DNA of 64,000 bases from positions 49,142-113,141 of the forward strand of contig NZ_JADTQG010000020.1 in the NCBI RefSeq assembly GCF_016008875.1, read 5' to 3'. Positions 23,368-32,894 of the stretch are shown here, piece after piece. This DNA is from Ectopseudomonas mendocina (lineage in GTDB: Bacteria > Pseudomonadota > Gammaproteobacteria > Pseudomonadales > Pseudomonadaceae). The notes beneath the pieces are model-generated. The model saw nothing but the letters and a program-made list of their open reading frames with translations. It did no database searches and was not told where the DNA came from. The position numbers were made by a program, and so were the translations under genes. Numbering within the stretch: the first letter of the stretch is position 1; every line of letters starts with the position of its first letter.

Positions 23368-25746
23368 CTACTTCCTTAACGTGGCGTTGAACCTTTGTTC
23401 GAGGCAGGTGAGGATATTTTGCGTAGTAGTACTCACCTCATCGTCATTAAGAGTGCGCGATGGATGTTGCCAGGTCAAGCCGACCGCAAGGCTTTTTCTA
23501 AGCGGATCAATGCCTTTACCGTGATAGACGTCAAATAGCTTGAGGTCCGTCAGCCATTCGCCCGCCGTTTCTCGGATAGCCGACAGCACGGACTCGGCCG
23601 GTTGCTCGCGATCGACCAGCAACGCCAGATCGCGACGCACCTCGGGGAAGCGCGACAGCTCGCTGAATGCCGGCATGCGACCGGCGGCAACCTCCGCCAG
23701 CACCAGCTCAAACAGGAACACTGGTTGATCCAGCCCGAGGGTCTTGGCAAGCTCCGGGTGCAAGGCACCGATGAAGCCGACCAGGCGCCCTTCCCGCTCG
23801 ATGCGAGCAGTCTGGCCTGGGTGCAGAGCAGGATGCTCGCCCGGCACGAAGCTGAAGGCATCAGCTGCGCCGGCATAACCCAGCAGCGCTTCTACATCGG
23901 TCTTGAGGTCGTAGAAGTCGACGCTCTCGCGACTGTTGGCCCAGCCTTCCGGGAGACGACTGCCACTGATCACGCCAGCGAGCATGGCTTCCTGCTGCAG
24001 GCCTTCCAGCTGACCGACAAAACGCAGACCGCTTTCGAACAGGCGCACGCGCGACTGCTGACGATTGAGGTTGTGCTGCAGCGCCTTGACCAGACCCGGC
24101 CACAGCGAGGACCGCATGGCAGCCATGTCGGCCGAGATCGGGTTGGCCAGTTGCAGCGGCTCGACGCCCGGCGTGAACAGTTCGAACAGCTTGGGATCAA
24201 TGAAGCTGTAGGTGATCGCTTCCTGATAGCCACGGGCAACTAGCAGGCGACGCAACGCGGGCAGCTCGGCACGCGCTTCAGCCTTGGCCTGCGGCGCGAG
24301 ACGCGCCTGCGGGTAGCGCACCGGTAGGCGGTTGTAACCGTACAAGCGGCCCAGCTCTTCGATCAGATCCACTTCCAGGCTGATGTCGAAGCGATGACTT
24401 GGCACGCTGACCTGCCACTGGCCAGTGCCCTGAGCGCTGACACTCAGACCCAGGGCAGTGAGCAGGCGCTCGACTTCAGCGCCGTCCATGTCCATGCCCA
24501 ACATCTGGCTAATGCGCTCGGCACGCAGGGTGATCGGCGCCACGCTCGGCAGATCGGCCTCGCTGCTGACTTCGATGATCGGACCGGCTTCGCCGCCGAC
24601 GATCTCCAGCAACAGCGCAGTCGCACGCTCCATCGCCTGACGCGCCAATTGCGAATCCACACCACGCTCGAAGCGGTGCGAGGAATCGGTGTGCAGGCCA
24701 TAGGAACGGGCCTTGCCGGCGACAGCGATATTGTCGAAGAAGGCGCTTTCCAGGAACAGGTCGCGCGTCTTGTCGCTCACACCACTGTGCTCGCCGCCCA
24801 TTACGCCCGCGATGGCCAGAGCACGACCATGGTCGGCGATGACCAGGGTGTCGGCGCGCAGGCTGACTTCCTGGCCGTCGAGCAGCACCAGCTTCTCACC
24901 CTCTTCAGCCATACGCACGCGGATGCCGCCATTGATCTCGGCAAGGTCGAAAGCATGCATCGGCTGACCGAGTTCGAGCATCACGTAGTTGGTGATGTCC
25001 ACCGCTGCATCGATACTGCGGATATCGGAGCGACGCAGACGCTCGACCATCCACAGCGGAGTCGGGCGAGACAGGTCGACGTTGCGCACAACGCGACCGA
25101 GATAACGCGGGCAAGCCTTGGGCGCCAGCACCTCGACCGGACGCACGTCGTCATGCGCAGGCGCAACGGCCTCGATGGCCACCGGCGAAACTGCGGCGCT
25201 GTACATGGCGCCGACTTCGCGGGCCAGGCCGGCGAGCGACAGGCAGTCACCGCGGTTAGGGGTCAGGCCGATCTCGATGCTGGCGTCGTCCAATTGCAGA
25301 TAGGCGCGAATGTCACTGCCTACCGGCGCATCGGCCGCCAGTTCCATCAGGCCGCTGTTGTCTTCGCTGATCTGCAACTCGGAAGCCGAGCACAGCATGC
25401 CCTGAGACTCCACGCCGCGCAGCTTGGCCTTCTTGATCTTGAAGTCGCCCGGCAACTCGGCGCCAATCATGGCGAATGGAATCTTGATGCCGGCACGGGC
25501 ATTGGGCGCGCCGCAAACGACCTGGAAGGTCTCGGTGCCATTGCTCACCTGGCACACACGCAGCTTGTCCGCGTCCGGGTGTTGCTCGGCACTTAGGATC
25601 TCACCGACCACCACGCCACTGAAGGCACCGGCAACCGGCTGCACGGCATCGACCTCAAGGCCGACCATGGACAGGCGCGCGACCAGATCGTCACGGGATA
25701 CGTCGGGATTCACCCAACTGCGCAGCCACTGTTCACTGAATTTCAT
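23368..25746 (-). CDS. pheT: phenylalanine-tRNA ligase beta subunit
   Basis: 792 aa, full length. Opens MKFSEQWLRSWVNPDVS; tRNA-binding OB domain (about 40-148, VVVGEILSAEQHPDADKLRV), B3/B4 domain, B5 domain (about 400-475), core domain and C-terminal FDX-ACB domain (about 698-791, ELSRFPEVRRDLALLVD). Forms the alpha2-beta2 enzyme with PheS; edits mis-charged Tyr-tRNA. 44 bp after pheS. Confidence 0.98.
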   Translation of the reverse strand: MKFSEQWLRSWVNPDVSRDDLVARLSMVGLEVDAVQPVAGAFSGVVVGEILSAEQHPDADKLRVCQVSNGTETFQVVCGAPNARAGIKIPFAMIGAELPGDFKIKKAKLRGVESQGMLCSASELQISEDNSGLMELAADAPVGSDIRAYLQLDDASIEIGLTPNRGDCLSLAGLAREVGAMYSAAVSPVAIEAVAPAHDDVRPVEVLAPKACPRYLGRVVRNVDLSRPTPLWMVERLRRSDIRSIDAAVDITNYVMLELGQPMHAFDLAEINGGIRVRMAEEGEKLVLLDGQEVSLRADTLVIADHGRALAIAGVMGGEHSGVSDKTRDLFLESAFFDNIAVAGKARSYGLHTDSSHRFERGVDSQLARQAMERATALLLEIVGGEAGPIIEVSSEADLPSVAPITLRAERISQMLGMDMDGAEVERLLTALGLSVSAQGTGQWQVSVPSHRFDISLEVDLIEELGRLYGYNRLPVRYPQARLAPQAKAEARAELPALRRLLVARGYQEAITYSFIDPKLFELFTPGVEPLQLANPISADMAAMRSSLWPGLVKALQHNLNRQQSRVRLFESGLRFVGQLEGLQQEAMLAGVISGSRLPEGWANSRESVDFYDLKTDVEALLGYAGAADAFSFVPGEHPALHPGQTARIEREGRLVGFIGALHPELAKTLGLDQPVFLFELVLAEVAAGRMPAFSELSRFPEVRRDLALLVDREQPAESVLSAIRETAGEWLTDLKLFDVYHGKGIDPLRKSLAVGLTWQHPSRTLNDDEVSTTTQNILTCLEQRFNATLRK

Positions 25747-25790
25747 GTTGTCTGTTCTCCTTAAACGAATTCGATCACGAGGGTCGGCTG

Positions 25791-26807
25791 CTAGCGAAAT
25801 TGCGCCAGGAACCGCAGGTCGTTATCGAAGAACAGGCGCAAGTCATTGACGCCATAACGCAGCATGGCCAGGCGTTCGACGCCCATACCGAAGGCGAAGC
25901 CGGAGTATTTCTCCGGGTCGATGCCACTCATGCGCAGCACATTCGGATGCACCATGCCGCAGCCCATCACTTCCAGCCAGCCGGTCTGCTTGCACACGCG
26001 GCAACCCTTGCCGGAGCACATCACGCACTGCATGTCGACTTCAGCCGACGGTTCGGTGAAGGGGAAGAAGGACGGGCGGAAACGCACGCCCAGCGGCTTC
26101 TCGAAGAACACGCGAAGGAACTCTTCGATGGTGCCCTTGAGGTCAGCGAAGCTGATGTCCTCATCGACCAGCAGGCCTTCGACCTGGTGGAACATCGGCG
26201 AGTGAGTGATATCGGAGTCGCAGCGATAGACGCGGCCAGGGCAGACGATGCGGATCGGCGGCTGCTGCGATTCCATGGTGCGCACCTGCACCGGCGAGGT
26301 GTGAGTGCGCAGCAGCATGTTCGCGTTGAAATAGAAGGTATCGTGCATCGCCCGCGCCGGGTGGTGGCCGGGGATGTTGAGCGCTTCGAAGTTGTGGTAA
26401 TCGTCTTCGACTTCCGGCCCCTCGGCAACGCTGTAACCGATGTGGGTGAAGAACTGCTCGACACGTTCGAGCGTGCGGGTGACCGGGTGCAAGCCGCCGG
26501 AGGTCTGGCCGCGGCCCGGCAGGGTCACGTCGATCCGCTCGGATGCCAGCTTCTCGGCGAGCAAAGCCTGCTCAAGCACGGATTTGCGGGCATTCAGGGC
26601 GTCTTGCACTTGGTTCTTGGCGGTGTTGATCAGGGCACCGGCTTTCGGCCGCTCTTCAGCCGACAGCTTGCCCAGAGTCTGCATCAGGGCGGTCAGTTCG
26701 CCTTTCTTGCCAAGGTATTGAACCCGGAGCTGTTCCAGGGCATTGACATCTTCGCTTTGTTGCACGGCCTCGAGCGCTTGGGAGACCAATGCATCCAGAT
26801 TTTCCAT
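25791..26807 (-). CDS. pheS: phenylalanine-tRNA ligase alpha subunit
   Basis: 338 aa, full length. N-terminal coiled coil (residues 1-90), then class II aaRS catalytic core with motif 2 FHQVEGLLVDEDISFADLKG and motif 3 GFAFGMGVERLAMLRYG. Opens MENLDALVSQALEAVQQSED. The 97-bp gap to rplT holds two hairpins that may set its expression. Confidence 0.98.
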   Translation of the reverse strand: MENLDALVSQALEAVQQSEDVNALEQLRVQYLGKKGELTALMQTLGKLSAEERPKAGALINTAKNQVQDALNARKSVLEQALLAEKLASERIDVTLPGRGQTSGGLHPVTRTLERVEQFFTHIGYSVAEGPEVEDDYHNFEALNIPGHHPARAMHDTFYFNANMLLRTHTSPVQVRTMESQQPPIRIVCPGRVYRCDSDITHSPMFHQVEGLLVDEDISFADLKGTIEEFLRVFFEKPLGVRFRPSFFPFTEPSAEVDMQCVMCSGKGCRVCKQTGWLEVMGCGMVHPNVLRMSGIDPEKYSGFAFGMGVERLAMLRYGVNDLRLFFDNDLRFLAQFR

Positions 26808-26827
26808 TTACAGACTCCAGATACGAA

Positions 26828-26860
26828 ATAGGGGAAGAGCTGTTAAGGCTCTTCCCCTAT
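26828..26860 (-). terminator. strong hairpin between rplT and pheS
   Basis: Perfect 13-bp stem ATAGGGGAAGAGC / GCTCTTCCCCTAT with a 7-nt loop, followed on the minus strand by TT only. Could be a partial terminator or attenuator of pheST. No leader peptide was found. Confidence 0.55.
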
Positions 26861-26872
26861 CTTTGACGTTGC

Positions 26873-26890
26873 CACCGGGCGAACCCGGTG
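26873..26890 (-). other. GC-rich tetraloop hairpin after rplT
   Basis: CACCGGG and CCCGGTG separated by 4 nt, 13 nt downstream of the rplT stop, directly before the longer hairpin. Likely protects the 3' end of the rplT message. Confidence 0.45.
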
Positions 26891-26903
26891 ATTGTCGGGG
26901 GAC

Positions 26904-27260
26904 TTAAGCCAGAACGGCCTTAGCTTTCTCGACAATCGCAGCAAACGCCGCTTTTTCGTTCACTGCCAGATCAGCCAGAACCTTGCGGTCGATTTCGATC
27001 GACGCTTTCTTCAGGCCAGCGATCAGACGGCTGTAGGACAAACCGTTGACGCGAGCACCAGCGTTGATACGAGCGATCCACAGTGCACGGAACTGACGCT
27101 TGCGCTGACGACGGTCACGGTAGGCGTATTGGCCTGCCTTGATCACCGCCTGCTTGGCGACGCGGAACACGCGCGAACGCGCACCGTAGTAGCCCTTGGC
27201 GAGCTTCAGGATTTTTTTGTGACGAGCACGAGCGATAACGCCACGCTTAACACGAGCCAT
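26904..27260 (-). CDS. rplT: 50S ribosomal protein L20
   Basis: 118 aa. Opens MARVKRGVIARARHKKILKLAKGY, the canonical basic N-terminus. Binds 23S rRNA early in assembly and, in E. coli, represses its own operon. Follows rpmI by 29 bp. Confidence 0.98.
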   Translation of the reverse strand: MARVKRGVIARARHKKILKLAKGYYGARSRVFRVAKQAVIKAGQYAYRDRRQRKRQFRALWIARINAGARVNGLSYSRLIAGLKKASIEIDRKVLADLAVNEKAAFAAIVEKAKAVLA

Positions 27261-27289
27261 GAGTAATTACCTCTAAGTATCTTGACCGA

Positions 27290-27484
27290 TTAACGAACGC
27301 GCAGCATGCGCTCGACTTTAGCTTTGTCCGACGGGCCGATCAGCGAGCTGCCACGCAGCTGGCGCTTACGCTTGGTGGACATTTTGGTCAGGATGTGGCT
27401 CTTGAAAGCGTGCTTGTGCTTGAAGCCTGTAGCAGTCTTCAGGAAGCGCTTTGCAGCACCGCTCTTGGTTTTCATTTTTGGCAT
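27290..27484 (-). CDS. rpmI: 50S ribosomal protein L35
   Basis: 64 aa, opens MPKMKTKSGAAKRFLKTATGF and ends KVERMLRVR; canonical L35. Middle of infC-rpmI-rplT. Confidence 0.98.
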   Translation of the reverse strand: MPKMKTKSGAAKRFLKTATGFKHKHAFKSHILTKMSTKRKRQLRGSSLIGPSDKAKVERMLRVR

Positions 27485-27544
27485 GTTTAGTACTCCGCAT
27501 TCATTAACAACTGATAACCATCAGGCCTGCCAGTGCCCGGGAGG

Positions 27545-28090
27545 TTATTTACGCTTCTTGGGAGCGATGACCATCATCAGCTGGCGTCCTTCCAGCTTAG
27601 GATGCTGTTCGACGGTGCCGAGCTCGATCAGGTCTTGTTCGACCCGCTTGAGCAGCTCCATCCCCAGCTCCTGGTGGGCCATCTCACGACCGCGGAATCG
27701 AAGCGATACCTTGGCCTTGTCCCCATCTTCAAGGAAACGTACCAGGTTGCGTAGTTTTACCTGGTAATCCCCTTCTTCCGTCCCTGGACGAAACTTGATC
27801 TCTTTGATCTGCTGCTGGTGCTGGTTCTTCTTGGCAATAGCAGCCTGCTTTTTCTTTTCGAACAGGTGCTTGCCGTAGTCCATGATGCGGCAAACCGGTG
27901 GCACCGCGTCAGCGGAGATTTCCACCAGATCCAGCTTGGCATCCTCGGCAGCGCTCAACGCTTCTTCGATGGAAACCACACCAATCTGCTGGCCGTCCGC
28001 GCCAATCAGACGAACTTCACGCGCAGTGATGTTCTCGTTGATCGGCGCCTTAGGGGCGGCCCGCTTGTCCTGTCTCATATCACGCTTAAT
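27545..28090 (-). CDS. infC: translation initiation factor IF-3 (AUU start)
   Basis: About 181 aa if it starts at ATT 28088-28090 (I/M-KRDMRQDKRAAPKAPINENI). GGAG lies 8 nt before the ATT, overlapping the thrS 3' end, while the first ATG (28076-28078) has no ribosome site and would drop four conserved residues. AUU starts are the known basis of IF-3 self-control. N- and C-terminal domains are complete (KLDLVEISADAVPPVCRIMDYGK, EIKFRPGTEEGDYQVKLRN). Confidence 0.9.
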   Translation of the reverse strand: MKRDMRQDKRAAPKAPINENITAREVRLIGADGQQIGVVSIEEALSAAEDAKLDLVEISADAVPPVCRIMDYGKHLFEKKKQAAIAKKNQHQQQIKEIKFRPGTEEGDYQVKLRNLVRFLEDGDKAKVSLRFRGREMAHQELGMELLKRVEQDLIELGTVEQHPKLEGRQLMMVIAPKKRK

Positions 28091-28095
28091 AGTTC

Positions 28096-30018
28096 TTACT
28101 CCAAATCTTGGCGACCACGCCGGGAAACCGCTTGCTGCAACTGCGCGGCGAACTGCTCGATAGGCATTGACCCCAGGTCGACGCCTTCGCGGGTGCGCAC
28201 AGCAACGGATCGTGTCTCGACTTCCCGATCTCCGATAACCAAGAGATAGGGAACCTTGAGCAAGGTATGCTCACGGATTTTAAAGCCGATCTTTTCGTTT
28301 CTCAAGTCAACCTTGGCACGAAAACCGCTTTGATTGAGAGTTTTCTCTACTTCACGGGCAAAATCGGCCTGTTTATCAGTGATATTCATGATCACGGCCT
28401 GGGTCGGCGCGAGCCAGGCCGGGAAAGAGCCGGCGTAGTGCTCGATCAACATACCGATGAAGCGCTCGAACGAACCGAGGATCGCACGGTGCAACATGAC
28501 CGGGCGCTTACGGTTGTTGTCTTCAGCGATATAGCTGGCATCCAGGCGCTCCGGGAGGTTCGGATCGTACTGCAGCGTGCCGCACTGCCAGTTACGACCC
28601 AGACAGTCGCGCAACGTGAACTCGATCTTCGGACCGTAGAAGGCTCCCTCACCCGGCTGGTATTCCCACTCCAGGCCAGATTCGTTGAGCGCATCAGCCA
28701 GCGCACCTTCGGCGCGATCCCACAACTCTTCGGAACCCACGCGCTTGGCCGGGCGAGTCGACAGCTTCATGGCGATATCGGTGAAGCCGAAGTCCTTGTA
28801 GACATCCAGCGTCAGCTTGATGAAGTCGGCCGCTTCCTTCTTCACCTGTTCTTCGGTACAGAAGATGTGCGCATCATCCTGCACGAAGCCGCGCACGCGC
28901 ATGATGCCGTGCAGCGCGCCGGACGGCTCGTTACGGTGACAGGCACCGAACTCGGCCAGACGCAGCGGCAGGTCGCGGTAGGACTTCAGCCCCTGATTGA
29001 ACACCTGCACGTGGCACGGGCAGTTCATCGGCTTGACCGCGTAGTCGCGATTTTCCGAGGCCGTGGTGAACATGTTCTCGGCGTAGTTGGACCAGTGACC
29101 GGAACGCTCCCAGAGAATACGATCGACCACCTGCGGCGTCTTGATCTCCTGGTAACCATTCTCGCGCTGCACCTGGCGCATGTACTGCTCAAGTACCTGG
29201 TAGACGGTCCAGCCATTGGCATGCCAGAACACCATGCCAGGCGCTTCTTCCTGCAGGTGGAACAGATCCAGCTGCTTGCCGATACGACGGTGATCGCGCT
29301 TCTCGGCCTCTTCGATGCGCTGGATATAGGCAGCCAACTGCTTCTTGTCCGCCCAAGCGGTGCCATAGACGCGCTGCAGCTGCTCGTTCTTCGAGTCGCC
29401 GCGCCAGTAGGCACCGGAAATCCGGGTCAGCTTGAAGGCCTTAAGGAAGCGCGTGTTCGGCACGTGCGGGCCACGGCACATGTCGACGTATTCTTCATGA
29501 AAGTAAAGGCCCATGGCCTTTTCGTCCGGCATGTCGTCGATCAGACGCAGCTTGTATTCCTCGCCGCGCGACTTGAACAGCTCGATGACCTCGGCACGCG
29601 GCGTCATTTTCTTGATGACGTCGTAGTCCTTGTCGATCAGCTCGGCCATGCGCTTCTCGATGGCCGCCATGTCTTCCGGCGTGAAGGGACGGTCGATGGC
29701 GATGTCGTAATAGAAGCCCTCATCGATGACCGGACCGATCACCATCTTGGCATTCGGGTATAGCTGCTTGACCGCATGCCCAACCAGGTGAGCACAGGAG
29801 TGGCGGATGATCTCCAGCCCCTCTTCGTCCTTCGGCGTGATGATCTGCAGGGTGGCATCGGTATCGATCACGTCGCAGGCATCGACCTGCCTGCCGTTTA
29901 CCTTGCCAGCCAGGGTGGCCTTGGCCAGACCCGCACCAATGGATTGAGCGACCTCCAGCACGGATACCGGATGATCGAACGAACGTTGACTGCCGTCGGG
30001 AAGAGTAATGATGGGCAT
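28096..30018 (-). CDS. thrS: threonine-tRNA ligase
   Basis: 640 aa, full length. The start MPIITLPDGSQRSFDHPVSV has GAGGAG 9 nt upstream. TGS domain (1-61), editing domain with zinc-like HSCAHLVGHAVKQLYP and YCHRN-type core (GACHRNEPSGALHG), class II motifs and C-terminal anticodon domain (FRAKVDLRNEKIGFKIREH). Its stop lies 5 nt before the infC start, so the two genes are coupled. Confidence 0.98.
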   Translation of the reverse strand: MPIITLPDGSQRSFDHPVSVLEVAQSIGAGLAKATLAGKVNGRQVDACDVIDTDATLQIITPKDEEGLEIIRHSCAHLVGHAVKQLYPNAKMVIGPVIDEGFYYDIAIDRPFTPEDMAAIEKRMAELIDKDYDVIKKMTPRAEVIELFKSRGEEYKLRLIDDMPDEKAMGLYFHEEYVDMCRGPHVPNTRFLKAFKLTRISGAYWRGDSKNEQLQRVYGTAWADKKQLAAYIQRIEEAEKRDHRRIGKQLDLFHLQEEAPGMVFWHANGWTVYQVLEQYMRQVQRENGYQEIKTPQVVDRILWERSGHWSNYAENMFTTASENRDYAVKPMNCPCHVQVFNQGLKSYRDLPLRLAEFGACHRNEPSGALHGIMRVRGFVQDDAHIFCTEEQVKKEAADFIKLTLDVYKDFGFTDIAMKLSTRPAKRVGSEELWDRAEGALADALNESGLEWEYQPGEGAFYGPKIEFTLRDCLGRNWQCGTLQYDPNLPERLDASYIAEDNNRKRPVMLHRAILGSFERFIGMLIEHYAGSFPAWLAPTQAVIMNITDKQADFAREVEKTLNQSGFRAKVDLRNEKIGFKIREHTLLKVPYLLVIGDREVETRSVAVRTREGVDLGSMPIEQFAAQLQQAVSRRGRQDLE

Positions 30019-30252
30019 GGCGCCTCCTCTCCTAGTGGTGACCCCTACCAAAGGTCACGTGGGTTGGGATGAGCCAGGAAGCGATTCAGCGGTATACCCA
30101 CCTAACGATGGCAGGAGCCCGAAGGCCAACCAGACCGAACCAGAGTCACTGGAAGTAAAGAGCGGGGATACTTTCAGAAAGCCTGAGCCCTGACAAGCTG
30201 CCGCTTGAAACAAACTCGCAAAGCCTGCTCGAAAAATTCGAGCAATAAAAAA
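30019..30252. other. thrS leader / intergenic region
   Basis: 234 bp on the 5' side of thrS. No gene. The ribosome site is clear; I see no T-box, and no convincing leader fold can be called by eye. Confidence 0.4.
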
Positions 30253-30271
30253 GGGGTCGCTTAGCGACCCC
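30253..30271. terminator. terminator of tRNA-Val
   Basis: GGGGTCGC-TTA-GCGACCCC flanked by A6 and T5, so it could act in both directions; it lies 12 bp after the tRNA 3' end. Confidence 0.9.
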
Positions 30272-30283
30272 TTTTTATCGATT

Positions 30284-30360
30284 TGGTAGGCACAATTGGA
30301 CTCGAACCAACGACCCCCACCATGTCAAGGTGGTGCTCTAACCAACTGAGCTATGTGCCT
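30284..30360 (-). tRNA. tRNA-Val (anticodon GAC)
   Basis: 77 nt with encoded CCA. Acceptor AGGCACA/TGTGCCT, anticodon stem CCACC/GGTGG with loop TTGACAT giving GAC, T-loop GTTCGAGTC. Confidence 0.95.
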
Positions 30361-30544
30361 TCGATGGGTGCGCATTCTACGCAGATCTTTTTGGCCGTCA
30401 ACAGTTTTTTTCGCTAACTCACTGAAATAGGCCAATTTTTTTATCAAAGCAGGAACGTTGAATATTTTGCACGGGCACTAGCCGGGCATTTTCAACTCAG
30501 GTAGCATCGATTCATTCGTAAAAAATAAAGAACAGAGGTTCAAG

Positions 30545-31828
30545 ATGGCGCACACGGCCTATCCACAATCCTATTACGCCGCCTCAGCCAACGCCGTTCC
30601 GCAACGCCCTGCCCTGCAAGGCGAGGTGGAAACCGATGTGTGCATCATCGGTGCGGGCTATACAGGCCTGTCCACTGCACTGTTCCTGCTGGAGAACGGC
30701 TTCAAGGTCAGCATCGTCGAGGCGGCCAAGGTCGGCTTTGGTGCGTCGGGTCGCAACGGCGGGCAGATCGTCAATAGCTACAGCCGCGACATCGACGTGA
30801 TCGAACGCACGGTCGGCCCCAAGCAGGCGCAACTGCTCGGGCAGATGGCCTTCGAAGGCGGTCGCATCATCCGTGAACGCATCGCCAAGTACGACATCCA
30901 TTGCGACCTGAAGGATGGCGGTGTGTTCGCCGCGCTTACAGCCAAGCAGATGGGGCACCTGGAAGCGCAGAAGAAACTGTGGGAACGCTATGGCCACACC
31001 CAACTGGAATTGATGGACGCCAAACGCATCCGCGAGGTGGTGGCTACCGAAAGCTACGTTGGCGGCATGCTGGATATGAGCGGTGGCCATATCCACCCGC
31101 TGAACCTGGCACTGGGTGAAGCCGCTGCAGTGGAATCGCTGGGCGGCGTGATCTATGAGCAATCCCCAGCTACCCGCATCGAGCGTGGCGCCAATCCGGT
31201 GGTACATACGCCGCAAGGCCACATCAAGGCCAAGTTCGTCGTGGTTGCCGGTAACGCCTATTTGGGCAATCTGGTGCCGGAGCTCGCCTCCAAGTCGATG
31301 CCGTGCGGCACCCAGGTGATCACCACCGAGCCGCTGTCCGACGAAGTCGCTGCCAGCCTGTTGCCGCAGGATTACTGCGTCGAGGACTGCAACTACCTGC
31401 TCGACTACTACCGTCTCACTGGCGACAAGCGTCTGATCTACGGTGGCGGCGTGGTCTACGGTGCGCGCGATCCGGCCAACATCGAGGCGATCATTCGCCC
31501 GAAGATGCTCAAGACCTTCCCGCAACTGAAGAACGTGAAGATCGATTTCGCCTGGACCGGCAACTTCCTGCTGACCCTGTCGCGCCTGCCTCAGGTCGGC
31601 CGTATCGGCGACAACATCTACTACTCGCAGGGTTGCAGCGGCCACGGCGTGACCTACACGCACCTGGCCGGCAAGGTACTGGCCGAGGCGCTGCGCGGCC
31701 AGGCCGAGCGCTTCGACGCCTTCGCCGGTCTGCCGCACTACCCCTTCCCGGGTGGCCGTATGTTCCAGGTGCCGTTCAGCGCCATCGGCGCTTGGTACTA
31801 CACGCTGCGTGACAAGCTGGGCGTCTGA
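30545..31828 (+). CDS. FAD-dependent amine oxidoreductase (PuuB-like)
   Basis: 427 aa. Rossmann FAD motif DVCIIGAGYTGLSTALFLLENG at residues about 31-52, GFGASGRNGGQIV, then GGGVVYGARDP and GCSGHGVTYTHLAGKVLAEAL near the C-terminus: the DAO/gamma-glutamylputrescine oxidase group. Opens MAHTAYPQSYYAASA, as in PuuB proteins. Probable role in polyamine or amino-compound oxidation; substrate not certain. Single gene; AGAGG precedes ATG. Confidence 0.88.
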   Translation: MAHTAYPQSYYAASANAVPQRPALQGEVETDVCIIGAGYTGLSTALFLLENGFKVSIVEAAKVGFGASGRNGGQIVNSYSRDIDVIERTVGPKQAQLLGQMAFEGGRIIRERIAKYDIHCDLKDGGVFAALTAKQMGHLEAQKKLWERYGHTQLELMDAKRIREVVATESYVGGMLDMSGGHIHPLNLALGEAAAVESLGGVIYEQSPATRIERGANPVVHTPQGHIKAKFVVVAGNAYLGNLVPELASKSMPCGTQVITTEPLSDEVAASLLPQDYCVEDCNYLLDYYRLTGDKRLIYGGGVVYGARDPANIEAIIRPKMLKTFPQLKNVKIDFAWTGNFLLTLSRLPQVGRIGDNIYYSQGCSGHGVTYTHLAGKVLAEALRGQAERFDAFAGLPHYPFPGGRMFQVPFSAIGAWYYTLRDKLGV

Positions 31829-31842
31829 ACTTCAAGCATGCG

Positions 31843-31913
31843 TAGGAGCGAATTTATTCGCGATGGGGTTTGGCTTCTTGCCTGCCCTTGATCGCGAAGA
31901 AATTCGCTTTTAC
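31843..31913. repeat. REP pair (BIME)
   Basis: TAGGAGCGAATTTATTCGCG and its inverted partner CGCGAAGAAATTCGC...TAC flank a short spacer, between convergent genes; typical Pseudomonas REP doublet that may act as a transcript end. Confidence 0.8.
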
Positions 31914-31940
31914 AGGATGTGCATTGGCCCGCCGTTGGTT

Positions 31941-32894
31941 TCAGGGGCAGGCCGGCAAGACTTGGCACTGTCCGCCAGAAGCACTGGAATTTGGTGATGC
32001 GGCGAATCGCGAATCCTCCGGCGCCAGGCGTTGCGCACAGGCCTGAGCCTGCTGCGCCTCGCGCGCGCAACCCTGCTCACCCAGCACCTGGGACAGGTTG
32101 AACCAACCCGCTGCAAAATCCGGCTCACGCTTGAGACTCTCACGCAGCGCATGCTCGGCACCCTTGCGGTCGCCATCGGCGTAGCGACTGTTGCTCAGGG
32201 CGAACCAGGGCAACGCCTGCTCCGGCCAGGCCTCGGCGGCGCGGCGATAGGCACGCCGTGCCGGCTGGGCATTGCCGGTTTGCTCCAGATCGTTGGCAGC
32301 CTTCATCCAGGCGTGCATATCGGCCTGCGCCGGCAGGCGCTCCGGTGGCAGAGTCACTACCGCCCAACGACCACCGCGCGCCCAGGTTCTATCGAAGCTG
32401 GCGAAGCTGTCTTCGAGCCGGCGCGTGGTGGCCGAACGCAGAATCAGCGTGCGCTCTCGACGGTCATAGCCGACCACCACCGCGAAGTGCCACTGCGGGT
32501 AGAAGTCGAACGCCAGGTTCTGCAGCACCAGCACCGGGTTACCGGCCGCCACTTCGGCAAGCACCGCGTCCAGACGCGGTTGCAACGGATACACCAGCAT
32601 TTCGTGACTGCGCGCGGCGGCGACCATCTCGACCTGCAGGCTGCCTTCACGGCTGGGGATGTAGACCTTGTTCTTGAGAGCACCCGGCGTCGTCAGCACA
32701 CCGCGCTGGTTGAGCATGGTGGCCAGAGCTGCTGGTCCGCACTGGTAGGCGTCCTGGGGAAAGAAGGGAACATCGGTGAGTTCCACCCGCTCAGGCAGGC
32801 GCTCGGCCTCCGGTGATAACACCGGAGACCGTGCGCAGGCTGTAAGTAGAACGATCGAAGCGATGCAGCAGAGGCGAATCAGCGATTTATGCAT
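31941..32894 (-). CDS. PA2778-type lipoprotein cysteine peptidase with TPR
   Basis: 317 aa. Lipobox LLTACARS (Cys about residue 20), then a C39-like peptidase domain with DAYQCGPAALATMLNQRG (catalytic Cys) and QWHFAVVVGYDRRE (His), and C-terminal TPR-like helices (NDLEQTGNAQPARRAYRRAA, ALRESLKREPDFAAGWFNLS). The start MHKSLIRLCC is chosen for the lipobox spacing. It overlaps the PA2779-like gene by 16 bp; the two are always paired. The substrate is unknown. Confidence 0.85.
   Translation of the reverse strand: MHKSLIRLCCIASIVLLTACARSPVLSPEAERLPERVELTDVPFFPQDAYQCGPAALATMLNQRGVLTTPGALKNKVYIPSREGSLQVEMVAAARSHEMLVYPLQPRLDAVLAEVAAGNPVLVLQNLAFDFYPQWHFAVVVGYDRRERTLILRSATTRRLEDSFASFDRTWARGGRWAVVTLPPERLPAQADMHAWMKAANDLEQTGNAQPARRAYRRAAEAWPEQALPWFALSNSRYADGDRKGAEHALRESLKREPDFAAGWFNLSQVLGEQGCAREAQQAQACAQRLAPEDSRFAASPNSSASGGQCQVLPACP

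Noticed and set aside
24394..25596. Long plus-strand open frame opposite pheT
   Set aside because: Shadow of a high-GC conserved gene; no homology features.
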